DNA from: Clostridium carboxidivorans P7
Lineage (GTDB): Bacteria; Bacillota; Clostridia; Clostridiales; Clostridiaceae
Reading direction: 5' to 3'
NCBI RefSeq assembly: GCF_001038625.1
Contig: NZ_CP011803.1
Span: 4,030,001 to 4,094,000 of the forward strand
DNA: 64,000 nucleotides
Positions 44,556-53,945 of the stretch are shown here, piece by piece. Under the pieces are notes generated by a model, which was given only the letters and a program-made list of their open reading frames with translations, ran no database searches and was not told the origin of the DNA. The first letter of the stretch is position 1, and the number at the start of each line of letters is the position of its first letter. Made by a program: the position numbers and the translations under genes.

Positions 44556-45671
44556 ATGAATAAAAAAAGAATCTTAAAACTTGCAATTTTATTTATAGTA
44601 CTTATATTATCATTTTCTGTTTTCTTTACAGTTAAATCATTAAAAGACAAACAATCTGATGAATTTATATATTCTGGTACTGCAGAAGCCGATACTATTA
44701 ACGTAACCTCTGAAACTTCAGGTAAAATTGGCGATATCAAGATAAAAGAAGGTAGTAAAGTTAAAAGCGGTGATTTAGTAGCAATAATATCATCAGATGA
44801 AACTGAAGTTAACCTACAGAATTCTGAAATCAGTATAAAAAATGCAGAAAATGAACTTGAAAAAATTAAAGATGGCAATAGAATAGAAGAAATAAAAGCT
44901 CAACAAGCATTAGTTGAACAGGCTCAAGCAGCTGTAAAACAAGGAGATGCAAATGTAAATAATGCAAAAAATAATTTAGATGCTGCTAAAACTAATTATG
45001 ATTACAAAAAGAAATTATATGATGATGCTGTTACTCTATATAACAGTGGTTCAGAGTCAAAATACAAAGTGGATGCAGCTAAAAATGAGTTAGATAATAT
45101 ATCTAACACTTTAAACAATGCAAAAAGTACAATGGATATGTCTCAAGCGCAATTAAATAATTATAAAGCACAACTAAGTGCTGCCAGTGAAAAATTAAAT
45201 CTTTTAGTAAATGGTGCTACTGAGAGAGACAAAAACACTGCTCAATATAATTTAGATAAAGCTCAAAATTCCTATGAATTATCTAAAATTCAATTAGATA
45301 AAAATAATTTAGTATCCGCAGTAGATGGTACTGTACAAACTATCAACTTTAAAAAAGGTGAATATGTTACTCCAGGTACAGCTGTAGCTACTTTAATTGA
45401 CACGAAAAATGTTTGGGTTAAAATTTATGTACCTGAAAGTATACTTCCTAACATCAAATTAGATAAAAATGTAACCCTAAAAAGTGATTTTATAAAAAAT
45501 AAAACTATAAAAGGAAAGATCACATATATATCGCCAGATGCTGAATTTACTCCTATGAATATAGTCACTAAAAAAGATAGAATGAAAATTGTATACGCAG
45601 TTAAAATACAAATATTAGATAACTTGGATATTGTAAAATCAGGAATGCTTTTTGATGTAAATTTAAAATAG
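44556..45671 (+). CDS. HlyD-family membrane fusion (adaptor) protein
   Basis: Counting from the ATG at 44556 (behind TTGGAGGG), the 371-residue protein has an N-terminal membrane anchor (residues 7-25), a lipoyl-like half motif (GKIGDIKIKEGSKVKSGDLV), a long alpha-helical hairpin (about 80-230, many Ala/Asn/Lys), the second lipoyl half (AVDGTVQTINFKKGEYVTPG) and a beta-barrel. It links the ABC exporter with the wall side. It corresponds to YbhG in the YbhGFSR-type efflux system. Confidence 0.92.
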   Translation: MNKKRILKLAILFIVLILSFSVFFTVKSLKDKQSDEFIYSGTAEADTINVTSETSGKIGDIKIKEGSKVKSGDLVAIISSDETEVNLQNSEISIKNAENELEKIKDGNRIEEIKAQQALVEQAQAAVKQGDANVNNAKNNLDAAKTNYDYKKKLYDDAVTLYNSGSESKYKVDAAKNELDNISNTLNNAKSTMDMSQAQLNNYKAQLSAASEKLNLLVNGATERDKNTAQYNLDKAQNSYELSKIQLDKNNLVSAVDGTVQTINFKKGEYVTPGTAVATLIDTKNVWVKIYVPESILPNIKLDKNVTLKSDFIKNKTIKGKITYISPDAEFTPMNIVTKKDRMKIVYAVKIQILDNLDIVKSGMLFDVNLK

Positions 45672-45684
45672 GAGGTGCATTATT

Positions 45685-46458
45685 ATGGATTATGCCATTT
45701 CTATAAAAGGTCTTACAAAAAAATTTGGTAATTTCACAGCAGTAGACAACTTATCTTTTGACATACCTAAGGGTAAAATTTTTGGATTTCTAGGACCAAA
45801 TGGATCTGGTAAATCTACCACTATAAGGATGATTTGTGGTGTATTAAGTCCAACATTAGGTGAAGGAAAAGTTTTGGGATATGATCTTATAAAAGATACG
45901 GAAAAAATCAAACAAAATATAGGATATATGTCTCAAAAATTTAGTCTTTATGAAGATCTAACTGTAGAAGAAAACTTAGACTTCTATGGCAACATATATA
46001 TGCTCCCTAAAAAACTCCTGGAAGAAAGAAAAAAAGAGCTTATTATCATGGCAAATTTGAAGGGAAAAGAAAAAAGCTTGGCTGGAACTCTATCTGGAGG
46101 ATGGAAGCAAAGATTAGCACTAGGGTGTTCATTAATCCATAATCCTAAATTGCTTATATTAGATGAACCTACTGCAGGTGTAGATCCTGTTTCAAGAAGA
46201 GAATTTTGGCACACAATAACAGAACTTGTTAAGGATGGCATAACAGTTCTTGTAACTACTCACTACATGGATGAAGCCTCTATTTGTGATATTATTGGGT
46301 TTATATATAATAGCAAGCTTATTACCATAGATACTCCTGAGAATCTTTATAAAGAACATAATACAGAAAATTTAGAAGAAGTATTTATAAACTATGTTAA
46401 AAAGCTTTCTAATAGACAAGTTATATCTTCATTTAATGATTTAAAAACATCAGAATAA
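45685..46458 (+). CDS. ABC exporter ATP-binding protein
   Basis: The 257-residue ATPase has Walker A GPNGSGKST, the signature LSGGWKQR, Walker B LLILDEPTAGVDP and the switch histidine TTHYMDEA. It starts 13 bases after the HlyD gene behind AGGAGGTG. It powers an exporter with the permease encoded next and is of the drug or antibiotic export subfamily. The substrate is not shown by sequence. Confidence 0.95.
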   Translation: MDYAISIKGLTKKFGNFTAVDNLSFDIPKGKIFGFLGPNGSGKSTTIRMICGVLSPTLGEGKVLGYDLIKDTEKIKQNIGYMSQKFSLYEDLTVEENLDFYGNIYMLPKKLLEERKKELIIMANLKGKEKSLAGTLSGGWKQRLALGCSLIHNPKLLILDEPTAGVDPVSRREFWHTITELVKDGITVLVTTHYMDEASICDIIGFIYNSKLITIDTPENLYKEHNTENLEEVFINYVKKLSNRQVISSFNDLKTSE

Positions 46459-46473
46459 AAGAAGGTGATATAG

Positions 46474-47577
46474 ATGCAATATAAAAGATTACTTACCATT
46501 ACTAAAAAAGAGTTTATCCATATAAGGAGAGATAAAGCAAGTTTAATTATAGCCTTACTAATGCCTGTTATGATGCTTTTGTTATTTGGATTTGCCGTAA
46601 ATACAGATGTAAACAATGTAAACTTAGCCATTTATGATGGCAGCAACACATTAGAAAGTAGAGAGCTTATAAGCAAATTTACTAATTCATACTACTTTAA
46701 ACTATATGGCTCTATGGATTCTTCGGAAGAAGTAGAAAAATATATAAGCATGGGTAAGGTAAAAGTGGGTTTAATAATCCCTCCTGATTATACAAAAAAT
46801 TTAAGGAGAAATTCTCAAACAGAGATTCAAGTTTTAGTAGATGGATCAGACCCAACTATAGCTAGAACTGCAATGTCCTATTCTCAACTTATAGCAAATA
46901 ATTATTCACTAAAAATAAAATCTGTTAATGTAAAAAAATTAACTTTAAAACCTTTAGTACTTTACAATCCAACGTTAGAAAGCAGTAAGTTTAATATTCC
47001 TGGAGTAATTGGACTTATTCTTCAAAATATCACTGTAATACTTACATCTTTTGCCATGGTAAGAGAAAGGGAAAAAGGTACTATAGAGCAGCTTATTATG
47101 ACTCCTGTTACCCCTTTTGAACTCATAGTTGGTAAACTCATACCTTATACTATAATAGGATTTTTTGATATGATAATTTCCTTATTGCTGGGAAATTTAA
47201 TATTTGGTGTAGTTGTAAAAGGCAGCATGGCATTACTAATATTTCTTGGAACTTTGTTTTTAATATGCTCTCTGGCAATGGGTATGCTTATATCTACAGT
47301 AGCTAGAAACCAACTTCAAGCAATGCAAGCTTCTATAGCCTTATTACTTCCAAGTGTACTTCTTTCTGGGTTTATGTTTCCAAGAGAAGCTATGCCTAAA
47401 TTTATATACTATTTAAGCAACATACTCCCTATGACTTATTTTTTACAAATACTAAGAGGAATAATTGTTAAGGGTGTAGGAATCTCTTATCTGTTAAGTC
47501 CTATTATTTCACTGCTAATTTTAATTTTTATAATTATAGTAGCCACTATGAAAAAGTTTAATAAGACATTAGATTAA
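46474..47577 (+). CDS. ABC-2 type exporter permease
   Basis: The 367-residue protein has one N-terminal membrane helix (about 23-43), a large extracellular loop (to about residue 175) and five C-terminal helices with the ABC-2 signature (AMVREREKGTIEQLIMTPVT). It matches YbhS/YbhR-type permeases. The operon carries only one permease, so it probably works as a homodimer, unlike the two-permease E. coli system. It begins 15 bases after the ATPase gene and ends at a terminator. Confidence 0.92.
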   Translation: MQYKRLLTITKKEFIHIRRDKASLIIALLMPVMMLLLFGFAVNTDVNNVNLAIYDGSNTLESRELISKFTNSYYFKLYGSMDSSEEVEKYISMGKVKVGLIIPPDYTKNLRRNSQTEIQVLVDGSDPTIARTAMSYSQLIANNYSLKIKSVNVKKLTLKPLVLYNPTLESSKFNIPGVIGLILQNITVILTSFAMVREREKGTIEQLIMTPVTPFELIVGKLIPYTIIGFFDMIISLLLGNLIFGVVVKGSMALLIFLGTLFLICSLAMGMLISTVARNQLQAMQASIALLLPSVLLSGFMFPREAMPKFIYYLSNILPMTYFLQILRGIIVKGVGISYLLSPIISLLILIFIIIVATMKKFNKTLD

Positions 47578-47584
47578 AAAAAAT

Positions 47585-47620
47585 AAAGTTCACTTCAATA
47601 AAGGAAGTGAACTTTGTTTT
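47585..47620. terminator. bidirectional terminator between the efflux operon and greA
   Basis: Arms AAAGTTCACTTC and GAAGTGAACTTT around AATAAAG are followed by GTTTTAG and preceded by an A-run. Confidence 0.85.
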
Positions 47621-48086
47621 AGTTTAATATTTTTAAAACTTCTACTTCATATTCTCCATCTGGTGATTCAACAGCAACTTTTTTACCAACTTCAATTTTG
47701 TATAAAGCCGCACCTAAAGGAGACTCTATGCTTATTTTCATATTTTTAACATCAGATTCTACTGAACTTACAAGAGTAACTTCTTCAGTATCATCAATAT
47801 CATAGAACTTCACAAGAGCTGTTTTATTAATACCAAATACATGATCTTCATCAGAATCTTCAATTATAACAGCATTTTTAAGCTGCTGCTCTAATTCCAT
47901 TATTCTTGTCTCAGTCATAGATTGATCATCTTTTGCTGCATCATAATCAGCATTTTCACTTAAGTCTCCCTGCGCACGGGCATACTTCAAAGCAGCTTTA
48001 ATTTCTGCTCTTTTTACAGTCTTTAAATATTCTAATTCTTCTTCTAGCTTTTTCTTACCAACTTCTGTCAACATTATACTACGCAT
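47619..48086 (-). CDS. greA: transcription elongation factor GreA
   Basis: The 155-residue protein has the N-terminal coiled coil (LTEVGKKKLEEELEYLKTVKR, with the acidic tip GDLSENADYDAAKDDQ) and a C-terminal FKBP-like domain (ISIESPLGAALYKIEVGKKV, then VESPDGEYEVEVLKI). It rescues backtracked RNA polymerase by stimulating transcript cleavage. Full length. It starts behind TAGGTGATTTT and is a single gene. Confidence 0.95.
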   Translation of the reverse strand: MRSIMLTEVGKKKLEEELEYLKTVKRAEIKAALKYARAQGDLSENADYDAAKDDQSMTETRIMELEQQLKNAVIIEDSDEDHVFGINKTALVKFYDIDDTEEVTLVSSVESDVKNMKISIESPLGAALYKIEVGKKVAVESPDGEYEVEVLKILN

Positions 48087-48203
48087 TAAAAAATCACCTA
48101 CTATCTTAAATTCTGTTAATCTAACATAATTAACCTCATTTTACTATTATAATATTAGTAAATTAATAATACAAGACGCAGGTTAGGAACATTAATTCAT
48201 AAT

Positions 48204-48860
48204 TTACTTAATTGTCTCAGGCTCACCATATTTTTTGTTAAAAGTCTCCACTGTTATTTTCTTCATAACTTGTGCTACCTTAGGTTTGTCTTTAGAATCC
48301 CTATCCACAGAAACTATTTTATCCACTACATCCATTCCTTTAATAACTTTTCCAAAAGCAGCATACTTTCCATCAAGGCTTGCTGCATCTCCATGCATAA
48401 TAAAAAATTGTGATCCAGCTGAATCATTTTCTTGTGACCTAGCCATAGAAATCACTCCTCTTGTATGCTTTAATCCATTCTCAGAAAATCCGTTTTCAGC
48501 AAACTCTCCTTTTATCTTATAACCAGGTCCTCCAGTACCATCACCCTTTGGACATCCACCTTGAATCATAAATTTAGGTATAACCCTATGAAAAGTTAAT
48601 CCATTATAAAAACCCTTATTGACTAAGTATATAAAATTGTTCACAGTATTTGGCGCTGCTTTAGGATATAATTCAACCTTTATCTCATCGCCATTTTCCA
48701 TAGTTATTGTAGCTATTGGATTAGCAGCATCATGCAGTGTTTTTTCATCTACAGCTTTAAATTTTTTAGATCCCTGCGCAGAATTTTTCTGGGAGCATCC
48801 AAAAATTATAAAAGCAGCTATTACACATAAAAGCAGAATTATAATTTTATTTAATTTCAT
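48204..48860 (-). CDS. cyclophilin-type peptidyl-prolyl isomerase lipoprotein
   Basis: The 218-residue protein has a lipoprotein signal (IIFGCSQ, lipidated Cys at 22). From about residue 45 it has a cyclophilin domain with [44 protein letters not shown] and [16 protein letters not shown]. It would assist folding of secreted proteins outside the membrane. It starts behind AAGAAGGTGTAAT and lies downstream of a MITE copy on the same strand. Confidence 0.93.
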   Translation of the reverse strand: MKLNKIIILLLCVIAAFIIFGCSQKNSAQGSKKFKAVDEKTLHDAANPIATITMENGDEIKVELYPKAAPNTVNNFIYLVNKGFYNGLTFHRVIPKFMIQGGCPKGDGTGGPGYKIKGEFAENGFSENGLKHTRGVISMARSQENDSAGSQFFIMHGDAASLDGKYAAFGKVIKGMDVVDKIVSVDRDSKDKPKVAQVMKKITVETFNKKYGEPETIK

Positions 48861-48935
48861 TATTACACCTTCTTTACATATACTTAGTTTAGTATAACTA
48901 AAGTAAGTGTAATTATCAACTAAATATTCTTATTA

Positions 48936-49168
48936 GAGGACAGGTGACAATTGACAGAGGACAATGAAGGATGTTTTTTCTTCGCTGCGCTGCGAAAAAT
49001 CTTTAATTAAATTTTTGAGAACTCGTTTCACTAAAGTGAAACATTGCCGACTTATATAAATTCAAAGCTTGTTTTGCATTAGCAAAACAAGCTTAAAATA
49101 AATTAGTTTTCTGATGTAAGGAAGAAAACTCACCTTCATTGTCCTCTGTCCTCTGTCAATTGTCCTCT
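48936..49168. repeat. MITE-like element, copy 1
   Basis: A 233-bp element runs from AGAGGACA to TGTCCTCT. The terminal inverted repeats are about 36 bp (left part AATTGACAGAGGACAATGAA, right part TTCATTGTCCTCTGTC...). Inside are the hairpins TTTCAC-TAAA-GTGAAA-like and AAGCTTGTTTTGC-ATTA-GCAAAACAAGCTT, plus AGTTTTCT...AGAAAACT. An extra segment with TTCGCTGCGCTGCGAA is present only in this copy. A second copy lies at 53700-53869. No gene is inside, so it would need a transposase from elsewhere. Confidence 0.85.
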
Positions 49169-49208
49169 CAAAAAGGTTGATTCTTATTATTTTTACTATG
49201 TGATTATA

Positions 49209-51047
49209 TTATCCTCGGCTTTTTATAATATATGGAACTGTAATAACTGCTATATTTTTTTCTCTTAAAAGAGTATTCTTCAAAATTAATGCAGTATGAT
49301 TGTGAAGTATATTCCCCCACCAAGCACTCACTACAAATTGAGGTATAACTATAGTCACTACATCTCCTGGATTTGAAGGATATTCTTCTGAAAATATATA
49401 TTTCATTAAAGGCTTTCTAAGTTCTCTATAGGGAGATTGTTTTATTACTAATGGAACTGAAATATTATACTTTTTCCATTTACTTTTGAGTTTTTCACTT
49501 TCTTCCTCATCTACGGATACATGAAAAGCCACTATATCATCTGATAAACATTTTGCATAGTTTAAAGTTTTGAGTACAGATTTATTTAAACCACCAACTG
49601 GAACAATAAAGTGTTTTAATTTTTCTTCATTAAACTTTGGCAAATCCTGATTTTCCATACTTAATTGCTCTGCAATTTCATCATAATGTTTTCTTACATT
49701 CTTCATTAAATATACTACAAAAGGTATGAGAAAAAATACAACCCAAGCTCCATGTAAAAACTTAGTATATCCTATTATTATAGCTGTAATCAAAGTAACA
49801 AAGGCACCAACTCCATTTATAAAAGCTTTATGCCTCCATCCTACCTTTTTACTTTTTAACCATTTTCCTACCATGCCTGTTTGAGATAAAGTAAATGAAA
49901 TAAATACTCCCACAGCATACAATGGTAACAAGAAATGTGTTTCTCCCTTAAAAAGCACAGTCAAAAATATAGCAGCAAGGGACAAAACAATTATTCCATT
50001 TGAATAACTTAATCTATCACCTCTAGTTAAAAATTGTCTTGGCACATAACCATCTTTAGCTATAAATGATAAAAGCAAAGGCAAATCAGAAAAGGCTGTA
50101 TTTGCTGCCATTATTAATATAAAAGTTGTAGCTATCTGCATTATATAGAACATTATTCCTTTTCCAAATACTTGTTCTGCTATTTGAGAAATAACAGTCT
50201 TATCAAGGCTAGGTACTGCTTTATATAAAGTAGCCAAATATGATATACCACCAAATATAATCATTATTATTAGTGCTAGAAGAAATAAAACTGTTTTAGC
50301 ATTTTTCTGAGCTGGCTCTTTAAAATTAGGCACTCCATCGCTAATAGCTTCTACACCTGTTAATGCAGTACAGCCACCTGCAAAAGCCCTTAATATTAAT
50401 AATATAGTTATATCGCCAGCAGCTTGAGGAGCAGCTTTCATTGGTATTGGAGTGTATCCTAAAATATAAAATTTTATTATTCCATATATTATCATTATTA
50501 TAGATAATATTATAAAGAAATAAGTAGGCAAACTAAACAATTTAGATGATTCACTTATTCCTCTCAAGTTACCTATACACATTACTATAATTATTAATAC
50601 AGCTATAATTACTTTATGAGTTAAAGCTTTAGGAAAAGCTGAAGTTATAGCTGCTGTACCAGCACTAGCACTTACAGCAACTGTAAGTACATAATCTATT
50701 GTTAATGATGCGCCTGCTATTAACGCCCATTTAGTACCTAAATTTTCTTTGGATACTTTATATGATCCACCACCATTAGGATAGCTATCTATAGTTTGAC
50801 GATATGAAAATACTAAGATACATAAAAGTATTACAATAGCTAAAGCAACATAAAACATATATGTATATGACATCATTCCTATAACAGGAATCAAAACCCA
50901 TAAAATTTCTTCTCCTGCATATGCTACAGAGGATATTGCATCACTAGAAAGTATTGGCAAACCCCTAAATATACTATATTTTTCATGATGAATTTCTTCA
51001 GACTTTAAAGGTTTTCCTATTAAAAATTGTTTTAAATTCAGTAACAT
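49209..51047 (-). CDS. kimA: KimA-like potassium importer (APC superfamily)
   Basis: The ATG at 51047 (behind TTGAGGTGAG) gives 612 residues. The protein has twelve membrane helices and then a cytosolic C-terminal domain of about 150 residues (FIVPVGGLNKSVLKTLNYAK). The wording closely follows B. subtilis KimA/YdaO: FLIGKPLKSEE, LSSDAISSVAYAGEE, PNGGGSYKVSKENLG and PLYAVGVFISFTLSQTG. KimA imports K+ with protons and is inhibited by c-di-AMP. No c-di-AMP riboswitch was seen in its leader, in contrast to B. subtilis. The gene lies between MITE 1 and the CDF gene. Confidence 0.88.
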   Translation of the reverse strand: MLLNLKQFLIGKPLKSEEIHHEKYSIFRGLPILSSDAISSVAYAGEEILWVLIPVIGMMSYTYMFYVALAIVILLCILVFSYRQTIDSYPNGGGSYKVSKENLGTKWALIAGASLTIDYVLTVAVSASAGTAAITSAFPKALTHKVIIAVLIIIVMCIGNLRGISESSKLFSLPTYFFIILSIIMIIYGIIKFYILGYTPIPMKAAPQAAGDITILLILRAFAGGCTALTGVEAISDGVPNFKEPAQKNAKTVLFLLALIIMIIFGGISYLATLYKAVPSLDKTVISQIAEQVFGKGIMFYIMQIATTFILIMAANTAFSDLPLLLSFIAKDGYVPRQFLTRGDRLSYSNGIIVLSLAAIFLTVLFKGETHFLLPLYAVGVFISFTLSQTGMVGKWLKSKKVGWRHKAFINGVGAFVTLITAIIIGYTKFLHGAWVVFFLIPFVVYLMKNVRKHYDEIAEQLSMENQDLPKFNEEKLKHFIVPVGGLNKSVLKTLNYAKCLSDDIVAFHVSVDEEESEKLKSKWKKYNISVPLVIKQSPYRELRKPLMKYIFSEEYPSNPGDVVTIVIPQFVVSAWWGNILHNHTALILKNTLLREKNIAVITVPYIIKSRG

Positions 51048-51154
51048 AACACTCACCTCAAAGCTATTTTACCCTATTATTCAAGTTACAATACAATATA
51101 AATATAATTAAAATTCTTACAAACACTAGTTAAAAGAGATTAAAATTCTATATC

Positions 51155-51243
51155 AAATGATAATACATATCATTTTTGAAAAGTGTTGACTTTTAAGGAT
51201 TATGCATTTATTATATATGTATATTTTATTATCAATTGATAAT
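51155..51243 (+). promoter_or_regulatory. promoter with two operator palindromes (CDF gene)
   Basis: TTGACT (51186-51191), 17 bases and TATTAT (51209-51214) form the promoter. A perfect palindrome ATTATCAATTGATAAT (51228-51243) covers the start site, and AAATGATA-N5-TATCATTT (51155-51175) lies just upstream of the -35. Both share ATCA/TGAT arms and are candidate sites for a metal-sensing repressor. The upstream one could also affect the divergent kimA gene. Confidence 0.7.
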
Positions 51244-51270
51244 AAATCATAATTTTTAGGAGGCTTTAAA

Positions 51271-52173
51271 ATGAATTCAAAAGTAAAAATTGCAAGACTT
51301 TCTATACTTTCTAACTCAAGTCTTATATTAATGAAAATATTCGTAGGTATATTTACAGGTTCAGTGAGTATTATATCTGAAGCAATACATTCTACTATGG
51401 ATTTAGTAGCTGCAATCATTGCCTTCTTTTCCGTGAAAATATCTGATAAACCAGCGGATGAGGATCATCCGTATGGACATGGAAAAGTGGAAAATATATC
51501 AGGTGTACTAGAAGCACTACTTATTTTTGGAGCTTCTGTATGGATAATAGTAGAAGCTGTAAAGAAAATAATGCATCCTGAAGCTGTAGGTTCAATAGGT
51601 ATAGGATTTATAGTTATGTTCATCTCTGCTTTGGTAAATTATATAGTATCAAAAAAAATATATAAAATCGCCAAACAAGAAGATTCTATAGCTTTGGAGG
51701 CAGATGCTCTTCATTTAAAAGCAGATGTTTATACATCTCTAGGTGTTGGTATGGGGTTATTGTTAATATGGATCACCAAGTTAAATTTTTTAGATCCTGT
51801 AGTTGCCATTATAGTTGCTATATTTATTTTAAAAGAAGCTTATGAGCTTTTAAAAACAGCTTTTGAACCTCTTTTGGATGTAAAATTATCTGATGCACAA
51901 ATAAACTCAATAAAAGCTGCTATTGACAAGCATAGTGCTGTATACTGTGACTTTCATGACCTTAGAACTCGAAAATCTGGACGTACCAAATATATTGATT
52001 TGCATCTAGTTTTTCCTGAAAATATGACTATAAAAGATGCTCATGACATTTGCGATATAATAGAAAATGATATTGAAAAATCTCTAAAAAATACCCATGC
52101 TATGATACATTTGGAAGCTTGCGACAAAAATTGTTCCTACTGTAAATTTACGAAGAAAGAGAAATGCAAATAA
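51271..52173 (+). CDS. cation diffusion facilitator metal exporter
   Basis: The 300-residue protein has six membrane helices and a cytosolic C-terminal domain. The CDF metal sites are in AIHSTMDLVAAI and ALHLKADVYTSLG (HxxxD), and DEDHPYGHGKVE is a family signature. The C terminus adds an unusual cysteine-rich tail (CDKNCSYCKFTKKEKC) that could bind metal or thiols. It exports a divalent metal such as zinc, iron or manganese against protons. The upstream palindromes suggest control by metal. The start follows TTAGGAGG. Confidence 0.93.
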   Translation: MNSKVKIARLSILSNSSLILMKIFVGIFTGSVSIISEAIHSTMDLVAAIIAFFSVKISDKPADEDHPYGHGKVENISGVLEALLIFGASVWIIVEAVKKIMHPEAVGSIGIGFIVMFISALVNYIVSKKIYKIAKQEDSIALEADALHLKADVYTSLGVGMGLLLIWITKLNFLDPVVAIIVAIFILKEAYELLKTAFEPLLDVKLSDAQINSIKAAIDKHSAVYCDFHDLRTRKSGRTKYIDLHLVFPENMTIKDAHDICDIIENDIEKSLKNTHAMIHLEACDKNCSYCKFTKKEKCK

Positions 52174-52213
52174 AAAATACCCGTATTTATAAATCATAAA
52201 TACGGGTATTTTT
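52173..52213. terminator. bidirectional terminator after the CDF gene
   Basis: Arms AAAAATACCCGTATTTAT and ATAAATACGGGTATTTTT around AAATC stand between the CDF gene and the converging DUF1858 gene. Confidence 0.92.
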
Positions 52214-52249
52214 ATTACACTTAATTGCTGCTTCCTAAGACTATTCTAT

Positions 52250-52444
52250 CTATGCTAAAGCATTTAATGCTCTTAGTAAATTTTCTATATCCATACCGTG
52301 AACTTGAGCAGCTTCTTCTAATGATTCAGCTTGTGCTGAAGGGCATCCTACACATCCCATTCCAAAAGTCATTAAAGTTTCAGCAGCTTTTGGATTTACT
52401 CTTATTATTTCTCCAATTGTCATGTCCTTAGTTATTTTTTCCAT
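52250..52444 (-). CDS. DUF1858 (hybrid-cluster-associated disulfide) domain protein
   Basis: The 64-residue protein has the family pattern [21 protein letters not shown] followed by GCVGCPSA, with the redox CxxC, and a helical end. It is the small domain often found near hybrid-cluster proteins and fused to redox enzymes. It probably works as a disulfide- or sulfur-handling protein in the cytosol. The hcp gene is far away in this window, and no other redox gene is directly adjacent. It starts behind AAGTGAGGTACG. Confidence 0.9.
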   Translation of the reverse strand: MEKITKDMTIGEIIRVNPKAAETLMTFGMGCVGCPSAQAESLEEAAQVHGMDIENLLRALNALA

Positions 52445-52561
52445 AATACGTACCTCACTTTTTCTTATTTATAATACTAAATTTAGTATCACATTGTAAT
52501 TGTAATACTTAGTCATTTTCTTATCAAGTATTATTATTTCTTTTATAACAAAAATTTATTA

Positions 52562-53605
52562 TTATTTTTTATTTATAAGCTTAAACTCTGAATTAGTAAT
52601 TTCAAAATTATTCTTTAAACCATCAGTTATATAAACTTCTTTATTCTTGGTTACAAATATAGCATCTACCCCTTTTAATGTTTTCACATACTCAGGACCC
52701 TTTTCCATACCCTTATAAAATATGTTTTTAGTCATAGCATCTGCATCAATAGAGACATCTGTAACTAATGTAACACTAGCAAGGGAATTATCCATTGGGT
52801 AACCAGTAAAAGGATTTAAAATATGATGATATTTTTTGCCATCTTTTTCAAAAAACCTTTCATATATTCCAGAAGTTACAACTGTTTTATTAGTAACATT
52901 TATTGTAGCAAAGTAATCTCCAGTAGTATTAAATGGATTTTGTACACCTATTGTCCATGGTTTGCCTTCTGGATTGTCATTAATAGCAAGTACATTACCT
53001 CCAAGGTTTACAATAGCATGTTTAACCCCATTTTCCTTTAGTATTCTTGTAGCTTCATCTGCAGCATAACCTTTTGCAATACCACCTAAATCTAAAGACA
53101 TTCCAGGTTTAGTCAGCATTACCTGCTTGTTTTTCTCATCTATAATAAGATCTTTATAGTTTATTAAAGCTTTTTTTTGGTCTATTTCCTGTATAGAAGG
53201 CACCTTAGCATTATCAGTTCCTATTCCCCAAAGCTTAACTAAAGGTCCTATAGTTATATCAAATGCTCCATTAGACTGTTCTGAGTAGTATTTCCCTTTT
53301 TTCAAAACATATAAAGTATCATCTGATACCTTAACATAAGACTTTCCAGCCTTGTCAGCAACAGCATCCAACTCAGTTCCACTTTTATTTACACTCATCT
53401 TATTTTCTATATCTTTAATTCTTTTATATGCACTGTCAATAGCTTGCTGCTTATTGCCATCGTATACCTTTATGGAACAAACAGTACCTAACATATACTC
53501 TGTTTTATCAAGTGGTTGTAAATTCTTTTTTCCACATCCATAAAATACTGAAATACACGTTATCATAAAAATTACTATGCCTATACTTTTTATCATCTTT
53601 TTCAT
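52562..53605 (-). CDS. apbE: FAD:protein FMN transferase, lipoprotein
   Basis: The start is the ATG at 53605, placed after TGAGGTTCAC, giving 347 residues with a lipobox (SVFYGCGK). The ApbE motifs are MSVNKSGTELDAV, FDITIGPLVKLWGIG, LDLGGIAKGYAAD (FAD and Mg), NLGGNVLAI and TSGIYERFFEKDG. The enzyme attaches FMN to threonines of partner proteins such as Rnf and Nqr subunits at the outer membrane face. Its target is not encoded here. It lies just inside MITE copy 2. Confidence 0.93.
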   Translation of the reverse strand: MKKMIKSIGIVIFMITCISVFYGCGKKNLQPLDKTEYMLGTVCSIKVYDGNKQQAIDSAYKRIKDIENKMSVNKSGTELDAVADKAGKSYVKVSDDTLYVLKKGKYYSEQSNGAFDITIGPLVKLWGIGTDNAKVPSIQEIDQKKALINYKDLIIDEKNKQVMLTKPGMSLDLGGIAKGYAADEATRILKENGVKHAIVNLGGNVLAINDNPEGKPWTIGVQNPFNTTGDYFATINVTNKTVVTSGIYERFFEKDGKKYHHILNPFTGYPMDNSLASVTLVTDVSIDADAMTKNIFYKGMEKGPEYVKTLKGVDAIFVTKNKEVYITDGLKNNFEITNSEFKLINKK

Positions 53606-53699
53606 ATTTGTGAACCTCATTTTTTCATTTTATTTAAGTTTTATTTTCATACACACAAAATTTTGGCTTAATATAAGCATAATGCGACACAACTTTTTC

Positions 53700-53869
53700 A
53701 GAGGACAGAGGACAATGAAGGATGATTTCACTAAAGTGAAACATTGCTGACTTATATAAATTCAAAGCTTGTTTTGCGTTAGCAACACAAGCTTAAAAAC
53801 AAATTAGTTTTCTGACGTAAGGAGGAAAACTTACCTTCACTGTCCTCTGTCCTCTGTCAATTGTCCTCT
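53700..53869. repeat. MITE-like element, copy 2
   Basis: A 170-bp relative of the element at 48936-49168, in the same orientation. It keeps the hairpins (TTTCACTAAAGTGAAA; AAGCTTGTTTTGC-GTTA-GCAACACAAGCTT with one mismatch) and the right terminal repeat. The left terminal repeat is shortened by about 14 bases, as if deleted between two GAGGACA copies, and the TTCGCTGCGCTGCGAA segment is absent. Confidence 0.85.
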
Positions 53870-53945
53870 AAAAAATGCTTCACATTTTTTAAACTGTAAA
53901 TGTTAAATAATCAATAGGTTAAACTCATAATATAGCTTCTCCTAA

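Noticed and set aside
52225..52431. Leucine-rich plus-strand frame opposite the DUF1858 gene.
   Set aside because: It is antisense to a recognised gene with a good ribosome site and has no family match.
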